DNA of 64,000 nt from Albula goreensis (GCA_022829145.1 CM040743.1:29191646-29255645), one strand, 5' to 3'. Positions 23,311-35,861 are shown, counted from the first letter of the stretch. Notes: generated by a model from the sequence alone, not told the origin. Numbers and translations are program-made.

Positions 23311-25770
23311 GGAGACATCTGTCTGTGGAAATACAATATAATCCAGACTGACAAAGAAAAAGACTGAAAGAACGGTACAGACAAGTTAGATAAAAAATAT
23401 TTTTTATGAGACATCACTGATGAATATATCATTCAGTGTGACATTAAACCCGATGGACGCAAATGACTACCTGCCATCAGTTCCTATCACTTCTGCAACT
23501 TTTCTGAGTGTTAAATACACCATTCCTTGTCTCCACAAATGAGAGAATTTTATGTAAACAGTTTGCAATCCAAACAGATTATACCCCTTTCAATGTGAAT
23601 CAGAAATCTTGCAACATTAATTACTCCCTGAAACATGTTTCAAAATATCTCATTTTATAACACAGTACAGCTGGTGCAAAGTATGTATGGTTTTTCTCAA
23701 AACATGTTCATAGGTATTTAGGTTATTATATCTGTCGCTTTTTTGTTTGTAATCAATTCAGTCTAAATACATGTTTATTTCAATTTATCCATTATTTATA
23801 AACTCTGAACAGTGTGTGTTCATATTTGTTTTAGTGGATTGGAAAAAATGAATACTTGTATATTTCAGATCTATATAGTTGCATCTAATATTCCACTTAC
23901 AATTTTTATATAACAAAGGAATGCCCTGTTTAAGTATTTATTTAGTGCAAGCACTCTAGACAATACACTAGATACATAAGGCACCTTGTGGTCTCTCTGG
24001 ACTGATATGTGCTAAATAACTAAGCTGTTAGTTTTTCATTTGAATGTGCTTTTAGAACATGACATTTTTCATCAACAGAGAATTTACTCCACCAGAAGAG
24101 CAAACTTTCTGATGCCATGACCAGGGCTGACAATAACATTTTACATTGATCAAATTATGTTCTCAACAAAATGGTACAGCATATAATATGTGCATCTGCC
24201 TATAACTGAACAGAATCAAAAAATGGTAAAAAAAATAAATAAATAAATAAAAACCAGTATGAGGTCAAAGGGTTGAACAAATACAAGAAGAATCTTCCAA
24301 AGCACTGACACAATGGAAACTGCATCATGTACTCTTATTTTACAGGTCTATTCTTCGGTCATTTTAGATGTTCAACATCACAAGCCAGAGAGCAAAGGCT
24401 CTGGACAGCCCTTAATTATTCTATTGTACAAGTTGGGCCATCTGTTAACAGCACAGAAAGTCATGGGTCCTCATGTGAACTGTGTTTTTATGCAAATAGA
24501 GCAAATACCTCGGGATCAAGGTGCTGTATCCCATTGAAATAACACATCTTCTGCATCCAACCATCGAACGGGGACTGCGATTGTTCTCACTGAATGAATC
24601 CCTCAATCAATACATCTAAACTTAGTATAGTAGGGAATGATCCATAAAAAGACATCGGTTTAAACAATGGGGCACACAATTCCGTGTGTCTAATAATTGT
24701 AATGAATTATTTTCCAGGGTGACAGACTGTAAATTTTAAGCTCCTGGGGGAAGCTCATTCTGCACCCTACTCTGTCAATAAGCCTACCCATGGCAACCCA
24801 GCTAATATGCATATTTGAATGATGTTAGAAAATGTTGGATTTTCATTTGGTTGAGATGGTGTTATGGTGAGAACATTATTCAAATGCACATAGTGAAGTA
24901 ATACCCTTCTCTTTAAAATCTATTACATAAAAATGTGACCCCCCCCCCTCCAATCTGATAAAAATAAATCATAAATGAGCAACAAATCACTAATGGTTAA
25001 CTCTAAACCAGAAACAAGTACAAACATATATCCAACATGTTGAGTAAATCACTAGTTCTGGATAAAGAGTCCTGTTTGGTAAGAGCTGCCGCCTCTTTCA
25101 GATTTGACCAGACATAAGCAATATCTAAGAATGTATCTTTTTTGTAAATACCAGTTCACCTGTTTCAATTCAATTTTATGTTTCCTCCAGGCCATCCACT
25201 TTCAATGGTTCAAATTCCAAATAAAACATATTAAAGCCAAGATATTTCATTGTTGATAGTAATCTACTTTTACTGACCTTATGGCCCTGTGCTCAACTGC
25301 ATTACTGATACCACAGCCTAAATGCAGAATACTAGAATACAGCATACATGTACGCTGAAGAGAGTGCAAAATATAATGACCATTTCGTTTACAGCTTAAA
25401 GAATTACAATTTTTAGAATTTGCAGTTCCAGGGTTACTGGAAAGTAATTAGTCCCTGTGGGTGTGCCTTGGGGGCAGGGTCCTGCAGGGCCTACAACAAG
25501 GCTGTGGTGACATTGAGAGGCAGTACCACCAGCTGTCTGGGGATTTATGAACATCACTGCATAATGGCAACATTATATACATCAAATGGTTACATTACAC
25601 ACATCAGATTTTAAAATGCTGCAAAGTTATAAAGCCTTGGGACCACTTCATATACATTCTGCAAACAAATCCAACTAAACTGAGTTAAACTAAATCAAAT
25701 TACTTCGCCAATATTTGCAGCTGCGATGAAACTCTGCTCAAACAACAGAGCGTATTGAAGGTATTTAAAA
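23311..25770. other. Non-coding stretch with simple tracts
   Basis: AT-rich. Holds an (AAAT)n run at about 24234-24250 and a C run at about 24949-24957. Overlapping 71-74-codon frames at 24313-24542 have no domain. Confidence 0.55.
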
Positions 25771-25799
25771 TCTCTCTCTCTACACACACACACACACAC
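25771..25799. repeat. (TC)n/(AC)n microsatellite
   Basis: Five TC units followed by about nine AC units, running straight into the terminus of the adjoining Tc1 element, whose own end begins with ACAC-type sequence. Confidence 0.85.
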
Positions 25800-25810
25800 C
25801 AGCCATAACA

Positions 25811-26608
25811 TTATGACCACTTGCCCAATATTGTGTCGGCATGGATTCCACTAGACCTCAGAAGGTTTGCTGTGGTGTCTGGCACCAAGACTTTAGCAGC
25901 AGATCCTTTAAGCCCTGTAAGTTGAGAGGTGAGGCCTCCATGGATTGGACTTGTTTGTCCAGCACATCCCACATGCTCGATTGGATTGAGATCTGGAGGC
26001 AAAGTCAACACCTTGAACTCGTTGATATGTTCCTCAAACCATTCCTGAACCATTTTTGCTTTGTGGCAGGGCGCATAATCCTGCTGAAGGAGGCCAGTGC
26101 TCTCAGGGAATACCGTTTCCATGAAAGGGTGTACATGGTCTGCAACAGTGCTTAGTTAGGTGGTACGTGTCAAAGTAACATCGACATAAATGGCAGGACT
26201 CTGCCACTTAGATAAGGTAACTACAAGCGAAACTATGGCTGAGTTGTTGTTTATTACTAATTGTTTCTTTTATTTTTTTCTCCAACAGGTCATCCATAGG
26301 GTTCAGTCCATTCTAACCCTACTGGCACTTGAGACTTGTATCCTTCACTAGCACTTTGATAACCTTAGTCTGCCAAATGCCTGTAATGTAATGTAATGTA
26401 ATGTAATGTAATGTAAAGGACCCAAGGTTTCCCAGCAGACCATTGCCCAAAGCATCACACTGCCTCTGCTGGCTTGACTTCTTCCCATAGTGCATCCTGG
26501 TGCCATGTGTTCCCCAGGTGAGCGACGCACATGCACCCAACCATCCACATGATGCAAAAGACCAGGCCACCTTTTTCTTTTGCTCTGTGGTATAGTTCTG
26601 ATGCTCAC
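25811..26608 (-). pseudogene. Tc1 family B transposase, C-terminal part, inactivated
   Basis: Minus-strand remnant of a Tc1 transposase. From upper to lower coordinates: HHVDGWVHVRRSPGEHMAPG and RGSVMLWAMVCWETLGP (about 26430-26565), the L2 insertion, then DVTLTRTT, LLQQDYAPCHKAK (holding the second catalytic Asp) and LPPDLNPIEHV (holding the Glu). The segment just before HHVDG lacks about 17 bases (near 26560) which in the family encode the SDES block with the first catalytic Asp. Further breaks include a stop after DVTLTRTT and a frame change after NPIEHV. No function remains. Confidence 0.85.
26200..26416 (+). mobile_element. L2-clade LINE tail inserted in Tc1 family B
   Basis: A 217-bp, strongly 5'-truncated L2 3' end inserted in the plus orientation. 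Its 3' part reads CTGCCAAATGCCTG and then about seven TGTAA pentamers (26382-26416). It is flanked by the perfect 5-bp target duplication AGGAC (26195-26199 and 26417-26421), which falls exactly where the Tc1 gene is split. Its body aligns loosely with the 3' UTR of the L2 copy at 15.2-15.4 kb. It must be younger than the Tc1 fragment it splits. Confidence 0.85.
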
Positions 26609-26627
26609 ATGCCCTTTGTTGCATGTT

Positions 26628-26991
26628 TTTTTTTTGCTTTAATGACAGGGTGCACTGGAGCTGGTGTGGAGTCCACAAGTTTGCAGAAAACCTGATGATC
26701 CATGTTATTCCATGGTCTTCAAGCGCCCAGAACTTTCTTGGCCTTTAAGTGCCCCATATATGTTTAATGGGGTCTGACCTTTTGTACAAATGAGTTAACA
26801 GCCAATGCCATAAATTTGCTTTGATTTGACCAAGAAATGCAATGCAATCAAGTGCAGAGTTTTGTTTCTTCTTCATTTTAAATAAATAACTTTTCTTTGT
26901 TTTCAATTTTTGAAAATAACATTTTCTGTTAATTTCCAGGTTAACATGAAAATAAAAGTTCAATGTGGTCTCAGACTTTTGGACCCCACTG
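26628..26991 (-). mobile_element. Tc1 family C non-autonomous element, truncated
   Basis: On the minus strand, the terminus at 26991 (followed by TA at 26992-26993) starts CAGTGGGGTCCAAAAGTCTG. It runs through the same GTACAAAAGGTCAGACCCCAT junction and LEDHG/HQVF-type transposase remnant as the 22-kb copy. It stops at an A/T run near 26626-26635, where family B begins, so the second terminus is gone. Shared internal structure with 21975-22417 shows both derive from one deleted progenitor. Confidence 0.8.
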
Positions 26992-28129
26992 TATGTGTGG
27001 ATGTATGTAGTCATGTTTTTGAAAGTGGTGGGAAGGTTACCAGCCAAGGCTGCTTAGCTAGCTCATAGTCTTATCAATAAGTCAATGACATCTTTTTGGG
27101 GGATATTTTTCTGTTTTCTGAAAAGAAAAAAAAAATTGTAATCAAATTATCTCATTGCACCTCTTACTCACCACCTACATCCGTATGCCATTTGAATCAC
27201 AGTGCTGCTGCAATGGGCCCACCAACAGAGCTCTTCAAAGACGCCATTACAGAGCGTTTAACAAGTCAGCCACTCTGCAGTCCAGCCCCACATCACTGTG
27301 GCAATTGTGTCTTGATCAGTCATCAACCAGTCATCATTCTGAAACTGATAAACTATACGATCTGCATTTATGATTAATAGGTCGATATAAACATTGTCTG
27401 ACTTCAAACAGCAATGTAAAATGGATAAACTGGTAACTGCTTTAAATTTAACATAGTCTGCCTTTTCAAAAGACAAAAACCAAAATTTATGATGAATTAC
27501 GATTGATAAATTACGATTGTCACGTAATTCTGTGTTTCTTATTTTTTTCATTCCCATAATAGGGTCGGTTGTTGGTATTCATTTCTGTTAAATTTAATTT
27601 TGAGCTAGACTTTCCCCAGAATGGGGAAAAAACTGTTGAATAGCTCATTTACAGCTAGCTCTGCATGTTTTTATTCAGTTACCAGTTGGTCAGTGGCAAC
27701 ACCAGGCACCTTTCCAAATGGTTTTCAACATGCACATATTTTTCCTTAGGAACATGAAGTAGGCAGGTCTACATGAAGAGGAGTGTGAATATGAATGTGA
27801 CCCATATACATACACATAAACAAATGACATCACAGCTACAAAGCCACAAGCTGGCAAATTTGCGTACCATATGTTGTTATACATTTTTTCCAACCATGAA
27901 GCATAGATGCAGAGGAGTGTCTGAAATCTATTCTGTAATATAAACCCCTGTCAAAGACAATGTATGTCTGTTTCACCATGTCTATCCCAGTTTTCAAGGC
28001 ATTTGTATTGGTTAAGTCCTAAAATCCAGAACTAAAAACCAGTAACTAAGCAGGAAATGTAGCACCATCACCTGCCATTTTGAATTCTTCATACAAGCAT
28101 CTGACTTTGTTTAAATTACTAGCACGAGA
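26992..28129. other. Non-coding stretch
   Basis: AT-rich, without a supported gene or repeat. Open frames on both strands at 27096-27557 overlap each other and have no domain. Confidence 0.55.
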
Positions 28130-28460
28130 TATTTATAGCTATTTGTTGTGCCCAAGAGCTAAAATGACTGAGATTTCCAATTGCAATGAAGAACCTGGAG
28201 CTTATGGCAGCGCTGAGATACAGGAGGCTTTTTATTGTTACATCTGTCACTGATCAAATGAAAGGTCGCTTTCTCCTGCACTTGACAATGAATGATTTGG
28301 ACACGACTGTCGGCTTCAGCCAACATATGCACGTGTCCATAACTGCCATTACAGGCTCCTTTGCCCGGCCTATGCCACACTCTCCTCAATTATCTGTACT
28401 TGAGCTTAATTTGATGGTTGTTCAGTTTGATACATTTACATCGTAGCTGAGATGCTGCGG
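28130..28460. promoter_or_regulatory. Candidate regulatory block 9
   Basis: Unique block of even composition with TTGCAATGAAG, TTATTGTTACA (SOX-like), GTCACTGATCAAATG (TCF/LEF-like) and CTTAATTTGATGG motifs. Open frames exist on both strands but differ in content and have no domain. The dense mixture of developmental-factor-type motifs makes it one of the better enhancer candidates here. Confidence 0.28.
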
Positions 28461-29058
28461 TACAGCTGGTAATAAAATTACAGCGCAACCCAAGTTTAGA
28501 CCTGGGAGAAACGGCCTTCTCAGCAGTTCTGCCTTTAAAGAGAAAAAGGAGAGGAGCCTGTTGTCTGCAACAGTGAAATATCAGCTTGAAATACAAGCCA
28601 ACAGAGAGGAGGCTGCAAGAATGGAGGCAATTTCCTGATGTTGTTTCAGCTAGTGGCACAAAGCCAAATCTGTCTAGTTCACTGAAAACACTAGTGGCAT
28701 TCATTGAAAAAAAAAATATTCTGACAATTGGCATATGCCCTCCTTTACAATGAATATACACTGAAAACAGCATGCAGAGAAGAAAGAAACAGATTATATA
28801 ACAATTATTTGGCACTTATGGGGTGGCAAGCATGCAATTGTCCCTCAACTATAACAGAGCAGGCTGAAGTAAGTTTCACAAACTTTCCAATGAGGTTTCA
28901 AAGAGTGACAATGGGGGAAAAAAAGAATTATTTAAGCCAACTACACACTAATATAACATAGCATGTAGACAACTTGATAATTTATGCTTGTATATCTTCA
29001 TCATAGAGATCAACATCAAACAAGTTAAAAATCAGCAAGTTTAAAAGGCACACTCAAT
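28461..29058. other. Unique non-coding stretch
   Basis: No supported feature. An A run at about 28708-28717. Confidence 0.55.
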
Positions 29059-29131
29059 CACACACACAGACACACACACACACACACACACACCTATTTA
29101 TTTATTTTTTTAGAAAAATAAATAAATAATT
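29059..29131. repeat. (CA)n microsatellite and TTTA/AAAT inverted tract
   Basis: CA repeats with one GA interruption at about 29059-29093. A TTTA run and an AAAT run (29094-29131) follow and can pair with each other. Confidence 0.88.
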
Positions 29132-29444
29132 AATGCTGTCACCATTTAAATTTTTCTCAAGTTCCTTATTCCCAGAAATAACATAAGCACTCTTAAAGTT
29201 TAGAGTCTTTTTTTATTAATCATGTCAAACATAAAAAAACTGATATAACTGGGAACTGGGTTGCCAGTATGTTTCCAGAAAATTCTGGGAAAATTACCAT
29301 GAATGCAATTACATGGAAAATTCATTAGCACTAATCCAAGGAAAATTGAATACCATCATAATCCTAAAGATCCTGCCATTCCTTGGTTACAGACATTAAA
29401 ATCATAATATAATATTTAGCTAGTGAAAATTTTTGGAAATGATG
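29132..29444. other. Unique AT-rich stretch
   Basis: Nothing recognisable. Confidence 0.55.
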
Positions 29445-29499
29445 ACATTACAGTCATTTAGCAGATGCTCTTATCCAGAGTGACTTGCATGGTTTACAG
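29445..29499 (-). mobile_element. L2/SINE 3' tail fragment
   Basis: The minus strand reads AAGTCACTCTGGATAAGAGC, then CATCTGCTAAATGACTGTAATG. This is the conserved stem-loop tail shared by fish L2 LINEs and the SINEs they mobilise. Only the last 50-odd bases are recognisable, so LINE and SINE origin cannot be told apart. Confidence 0.75.
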
Positions 29500-30955
29500 T
29501 TTTTGACACTATAAGAACAGCAGCCATAGCCCTTTAAGAATGCATTTCCCTTCTAATAATTTAACTGCTCTGCTTTATGGCTGATGTTATCCTGGGGTGC
29601 ATATCTTCTGTTAATGAACAGAAGTCTGAGTTTCCAGCAGTTGATGGTGAAATAGCTGGAACTACTATTTACCATAAGAGCTATTACAACTGATGGTAAC
29701 GCAAGCATATGGTAATTGGCACAATGCCTCCACTGCAAAAATACTACTGTCATACCATTATGAGTATGATGCTCATTTTCTGGAAATAAATAAAATATCA
29801 ATATATGTCATCCACAAAAAATACAGGCACAGTAGAATGCCCTGAAATGTAAAAAAAAAGCCCAGCTTAACAATTAAAACTCACAACAATATAAAACCCT
29901 GAAACTGCAGGAAACAGGACACATTTTTTAATTCAAATATTGTGCCAATATGAATGGCACAATATTTGGGAATTCAGTTCCCATATGTGCACCATATACC
30001 TTATAATTGAAACCTACAATCCCTATCTTTTAGGTTTCCCCCATAAGCATTTTAAACACATACTGGTCTTTATCTGCCAGCTACTTCAGGCTGATTTGAA
30101 GATTAAGACAGAGAGTACTTGAACAGATTAAGCTAAACAGGGAATTCTGATCCAAGTCCTCTGCAGCTGAGAATTCAGGGGCCATTTGAAAACCCAGTGT
30201 GTTTTGGGACTCCCGAGTGACTGTATAATTTAAGATGTTTGCTGATCATTTTACGACTGAAATTCCAATTGATCATTTTTTCAAATCCATTTTGTCAGGG
30301 AAGTCAAATAGTTTTTGCGGCCCTGGATCCAACTGTACATGTCTCAATCTTTTTCTGGCGAAGGCAAGGCCTTTATAACAAAGCCACCAAAACCGCACAC
30401 TCTGTTAAGCATAAATGCATAAAGCATTCATTCAACATTCATTCAAGGTCAACTGGGAAAGATAAGTGGAATAGAAAGTCACATTACAGGTGATTACACC
30501 AAAATGTCCAATTCAGGAGGCTCTTACACACATTTGTTCTGGAAGCAGGCATGAGACTTGACACTGTGTGTCATTTAGCACCAGCCGCATGATTACCAGG
30601 TATGGATTGATGTCTGGATTGGCAAGATAACTAGCCCAGCATTGCCAGAGATTAATAGGGGTCAGAGTCCCCTTAGCCTATTTATAGCAATGGACATTTA
30701 TGTAATTGTAATGAAGGTTTTATGCAAGGTCTTATGAAGCCTTATGTGGAGTCCACTCTCACAGTACCAAACTATGTCATCCTGTCTATTCATCTTTTCC
30801 GTTTGGGTCCACAACACTGAAAACTGGGCAATGATGAAGAAATCTTGTAGATCCTTCCCATATGGTGTTTTGAATGCTTACCACAAATTCTGTGTAGTTC
30901 CATGAAGAAGTGTGGTTACTTTGGGCTTCAGGGTAGAGTATATATACATGGCAGG
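29500..30955. other. Non-coding stretch
   Basis: Mostly unique. A CTCCCGAGTG motif near 30210 resembles the head of a fish tRNA-derived SINE, but the following bases do not continue the match. Confidence 0.5.
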
Positions 30956-30959
30956 GCCT

Positions 30960-31245
30960 CCAGAAGGCTCATGTAGTAAGACTTATATTTGGGTTGCAGG
31001 CATGAGATCTGCAACTGGGTGTTCCAGTCCCATCAATTGCCCCAGCCCAAGCATGGAAAGATAGGAGTTAAGCTGGTTGAATTTGTTAGTCTCATTGGCT
31101 TTCTAATGGCCACTCCTGGTTGGTGTGGCACCTATGGATGTAAATAGAAAATACATGCTGACTTCTACATCCTCTGGGGACATGGGCAAATTGCTGGTGC
31201 ACCTGCAGTGTGGAAACAGTGTGTCACGTGAATTGAAGGAGTCAC
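30960..31245 (+). mobile_element. Degraded tRNA-derived SINE (copy 1 of 2)
   Basis: Aligns by eye with 57480-57790 in the same orientation. Both have a B-box-like segment (here CTGGGTGTTCCAGTCCCA), then CAATTG.CCCCA, then CTCCTGGT..G..GG..GCC, then CACCTGCAGTGTGGAAA and a GTCACGTG-like end. The body also resembles an abundant fish SINE with ACAATTGGCCCAGCG in this position. Many differences between the copies imply old age. Conserved phrases on the minus strand explain the similar short frames (FPHCRC..PTRSG) at both sites; no protein is implied. Confidence 0.5.
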
Positions 31246-34200
31246 ACAAAGTACATACACACATAGATGCAAACACACAGAGCAATGTGCATATACATCT
31301 GTGTTAGTGTGTGCATGTTTCTTTAAAATCAAAGGAGGATCCTGTTGAGTTGGTTGGGCTTCCTCTCCATTTGTTCAATTTAACCCTGTATGATTTCCAA
31401 AACAGTACTGATGGCCTTTCAGCATGACAATGGTGCATTCTCCCTTTAACCATCCCACTGCAGAGTTCTGCACTGACTGTTCATTACATGCTGGGAACAG
31501 GAAAACTTGGTGGACCAGTGCCACAGTCCATAGTCCTGTCCTGTGTCACTGTCCACAGATTAACTGATTTGGTTTAATGGTTGGTACTCTTGAATGTGCC
31601 ATTAACATGAAGGTCAGTGCTTTGAATGAATATAAAACACATTAATACATGATAAGACCAGCAAATATGGCTCCCTCTGCTTCTGTATTAAAGCACCACT
31701 TATGGGGGACCAATTGAAAAATGCTGATGATTTATATTTGGTTGTTTTATAGGTGTTCTTATGCCTGCCCGAATATTAACATTATTCTTTTATGCACTGC
31801 TCACAGATTAAATTTCATCTTCAGGTGTGACCCAGATGAGCATGTGGCTTTGGGTGGTCAACCTCAAAACAACCGTGTTTGAACTCTCTGTGACTTAAAA
31901 GTGTACCATTTGGCTTTTTTGCTGCCTCAATCTTCCTTTCCAAAAACCTAAACAAGGATCCCTGCAAGGGTGAATGAGGGAAAATGTGGTTACATGCCTT
32001 CTCCTTTCACACTAGCCTTTCATCACTTTTTTACTTGAACCGAAGTGGCTGCCTTCAGGCAAAAGGACAAGATTAGAAAACTGAAGCCTGCTGCAGAGGA
32101 TGTTATCTATGCCTTTGTGGCTCTGGGGATCCATTCACAGAAGGCAGAGGTGTCAAAAAATGTCACATGACCTTTACCCTTATGGCATGCTGTAAGGCAA
32201 CATATATTACATGAAACAGCTTAATGAAAATATTTGGGATATTAATGCTATGAAAGCCACTAAAAACATCATCTAAATTTCAGTATGTGCTCCACTTGTG
32301 CAGGACACTAAATGATTAACTGTTTTAACTGTGTCAAAATTTCCTCATAAACAATAAGTTTAACAATTCCAAAATATAAAAATAAAAAACCTCTTTGCTC
32401 TTTTCAGCCCAATCCTGAATAGTATGTCCAATACCTCCAAGGCCACAAAATAATGCTTAAATGGAAAAATATTTAAATGTCCTAAAACAAATTTTCGTCT
32501 GCACATCTCATAAATGTACAGGGCTATTTTAAATAGAGAGCTCCCATCAATTTAGTAATACAATGTTGTTGAAAAACTGTCATATGTAAATATACAATAT
32601 ACAAAATATATGTGAAATTTCTATTAGGGTTCTGTAGTTCTGGCCATTGCACACTTTACCTCCTAACATGTTCTCAGTGATACTGTGCTCTTTTGACACC
32701 AAATGTGTCCATCCTAGTTAAATTTTGATTGAATTTCTTGTCAGAGTAACTGGGATGACACTCCTACAATTTAACTCATTTTGTGAACGTTGTAAACAGT
32801 TTATTCAGATGATATACAATTTTTGGAGTACATATTGGTCTTCTGCTAGGATCTACCATTGGGAATTTACTTTTTGGCATAATCATCTGGACAAAATAGA
32901 CAGAAGGGTTTACTAAGTCACCACATGTTCATTTAGTTTCACCACTGAAACCACTGCAGGGATTAACAGAGAAGGTAGTTGAGATTTCAAAAGAACAAGA
33001 TGAAATCAAACTTCTACTACCAAGTTCAGATCAAAAGAGAGATCATGACTCTCAATCTACACAGGCTATAAATAGCCCTAAGAACTGAAAAATCATAAAA
33101 ATTGGAATTGTAATTGAAACAGATCATGCCCTTTATGCTCATATAAATGAATAACCATTCAAGCTGCCTTCTTGCGACTCATACTATGAAATTAACCTTT
33201 TAAGATGCTTAGAAATTAATCCAGGGTCTTTTCTCTCTGTGGAGACACAAATCTGTCTTCCCTAGGAGACATGACTTTGTTTACTGTTGATTACTATATC
33301 ATCATTCTTTTTTCTGGCTACCCAAGTTATACTCCAACCACAGCCTGTCCACAATGGTGCTGTGAGAAACTTCACTGAAGATAAACAATTCTGCCACATA
33401 CCACTAATTCTTGCCTCTCTTTGGGTTTGCTTTAAACAATGAGCTTAATATAAAATGTAATTTTAAGACCTTTCTGGCCTTGTTCTTACCTATGTACTGT
33501 AACTAAAGATATATTAACTCATCTATTCTCAGGGCACTTGAAGTTGAATGACACACGTTATCTCAAATACAAGACATCATGCTCTTCAAAACCAGCATTA
33601 CAGTATTTTGTGACAGGGCTTCTTAACAAAGGAATGACATCTCATTTGGTGTAGGATGAAAACTGTATCTTTATTTTTCTATTATTCTACTTTCACTGAG
33701 TATTTCCATTTTAGATGATGACTGCTGAATAAATACTATTTAAAATTTGATGTTCAGAACAAAGCTAACGACAGAACACCTACCTATACAAAAAGAATGA
33801 GTTTAATTAGGTTCAATATTAGTATGTATTTGATTAAGGCATGTGTTTCTTGAGTCTTGTTGCTTGTGTTGTTTTGATATTTTACACAGCATATTATATT
33901 ATACAGCCTATATAGAACTGTCATTAAATTTTATCGACTAAGATAAAAAATAAAAATCTATTCATCCTTAGTAAACTTTGGGTATGAACACTTCCCACTT
34001 AAGTACAGTGGAAAGTCCTGGTATTGTGTACTTAAGTAGTCAACTATCATTAAAAAATAAGTAAATATGATTTAATAAATTCAGAGTTAATATACGAAAT
34101 GTATAGCGAAAGTAAACATGTATATAAAATGTATGTGATTGGACATTTCCAACAATTATTAAAATACTTTTCCTCCCTTTAACCAAATCAGAATACTCAA

Positions 34201-35509
34201 ATTCACACACAAACACGCACGTCATTACAACATCTTTTGTTAGTAACAGTGCAATATAGAATGTACTGACCTCCAAAATATATAACTTCAGCCAAGGCAC
34301 TATATGACTACTTTTCACACCATAATCTAAACGTTGTGTTTGCACTGCCATGAGTCAGAGGAAGACACCTTATATGTAGCTTTGAGCAGGCAATATCTAG
34401 ATATTTGAGTGACCACTAGATATTTGAGTGTCACTAGAGAGCAATGAGACATTCTCCTGCTAAATACATCTACTCCCCCCAGGGCAATACTTAGTCAGTT
34501 ATGCGTTACCCCGGGGGCTATCAACGACAGTCAGCATTGATCAATTTGGATATAATTTAAATTACTTTTGAATTATTACGAAGTTACTTTTTTATACTGG
34601 TGTAGATGCATACATGAAATCACATGAAGCAACTTCAGGTAACAAAAATAATACAAACACAGTCTAACCTACTATAAGAGTAGATAAGTAGGATCCACCT
34701 TGCATGATCTCTAGTAAGTCCTCTTGAGACATCAATAAAGACAAATCAATCCCCCTTATTAGATTTTTAACATAAATAATTCATGATCAACAGATCACTT
34801 ACCAGTTGACACTGTGCAGCACCCCTTTAAACACTTTCTCATTTCTTTCACCTAACTGCAGACCTGGTGGCTTGCCAAGCGCTATTTCCTCCTCCATGGA
34901 GAGATGTTGTTCAGAGCACTTGGAATCAGACTTGGCTAAAGTCCACAAACAGATAAGGGACATGAACTCAGACCTTCTGCACTGTATCATCACCTTTCTC
35001 CATACTAACCATTCCCAACCTTTGAGCATATGAAGATCCTGAACCCTCTCTAAGGGCACTGTAAGAGCAGTGTTTGAGATATAGGTATCAATTCATATTT
35101 TCCAAAAATCAGAGGAACATTATATCACCTATCTACAGGTACCTAGGGAGTCAGGTTTGACCACTGAAGAGCAAACTGACTGATAATTTTAAGTGGCTCA
35201 TTTTAGATTCTTTCCCAGTGTCCCCATGCCAATTATCACCACATTAATATCAACATACTGCCAGAGGTAACAATGGTAATAATGGTATGACCCAACGCAA
35301 AGTATTTTATTAAAATATTTAATTTCAGCACCATGCAATTTCATAGATTGTTTTTACATAATAAAGACCATTTTTAAAGGAAAAATATTTAAAGATAAAC
35401 ACATTTAAAATTTCAGTTTGTACAATTAATAGATAGCAACATAAGGATAGCTAGTTACCCAGGTAGATAAATATTCCCTTGATAACATTCTCTCTGTTCT
35501 GAACACAGC
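31246..35509. other. Long unique non-coding stretch
   Basis: About 4.3 kb of AT-rich sequence with no recognised gene or repeat family. The only structure seen is a 15-base word (CTAGATATTTGAGTG) repeated at 34397-34411 and 34416-34430. The 103-codon minus-strand frame at 34040-34351 and the 75-86-codon frames near 34800-35059 lack domains. Confidence 0.5.
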
Positions 35510-35514
35510 AATAC

Positions 35515-35856
35515 TGTCATACCCTCACAAGGATCCCATCGCTCCCCCTCGAGTATTTAATGGACTCTCCCAAACCCTAATATGGCCTGTTTCCTGTCCC
35601 TGGATTTGTTTCACCTGTGCTTTGTTCTATATAAACCACCATCATTCCGAGGTCTTGATTCTGTTAGTGATCAGTCTGAGCCTGGTTGATTGTGCAGATT
35701 CCTGTTATCAACTGTACTCTGTTTGTCTCTTGTTTCTTAGATAGTTTCCCAGTTCATTGCCTGGGGTGTTTTGAGTTCCTTAAACTTGTGTTGTTTGATG
35801 GTGTTTTCAATAAACTCTGCACTTGGATTCACTTTCTGGGAGTTTGTCTTGTTACA
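35515..35856 (+). mobile_element. Solo LTR (endogenous LTR element fossil)
   Basis: A 342-bp unit starting TGTCATACCC and ending TTGTTACA, flanked by near-identical 5-bp target duplications (AATAC at 35510-35514; AACAC at 35857-35861). Inside, in order, are a TATATAAA promoter-like box and an AATAAA polyadenylation-like signal, as in LTRs. No internal region or second LTR adjoins it, so it appears to be a solo LTR left by recombination between two LTRs. Probably of the Ty3/Gypsy type common in fish, but the family is uncertain. One mismatch between the target duplications suggests moderate age. Confidence 0.62.
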
Positions 35857-35861
35857 AACAC

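Larger units (their letters stand above)
25796..26627 (-). mobile_element. Tc1-type transposon fragment (family B), interrupted
   Basis: The end at about 25796 begins with the CAGCCATAACATTATGACCAC terminus typical of a second, very common fish Tc1 family. The element runs on the minus strand and is cut off near 26627, where a T run joins it to a family C copy, so the N-terminal third of its gene and the far terminus are missing. An L2 tail (26200-26416) is inserted inside it. Removing the L2 leaves family B sequence that reads on directly, apart from one copy of the AGGAC target. Confidence 0.85.

Noticed and set aside
28390-28815. 141-codon minus-strand frame
   Set aside because: No domain and no splice context. 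It partly overlaps a unique regulatory-looking block.
34799-35059. Overlapping plus and minus frames near 34.8-35.06 kb as a gene
   Set aside because: Opposite-strand frames of equal length with no domain; neither is supported.
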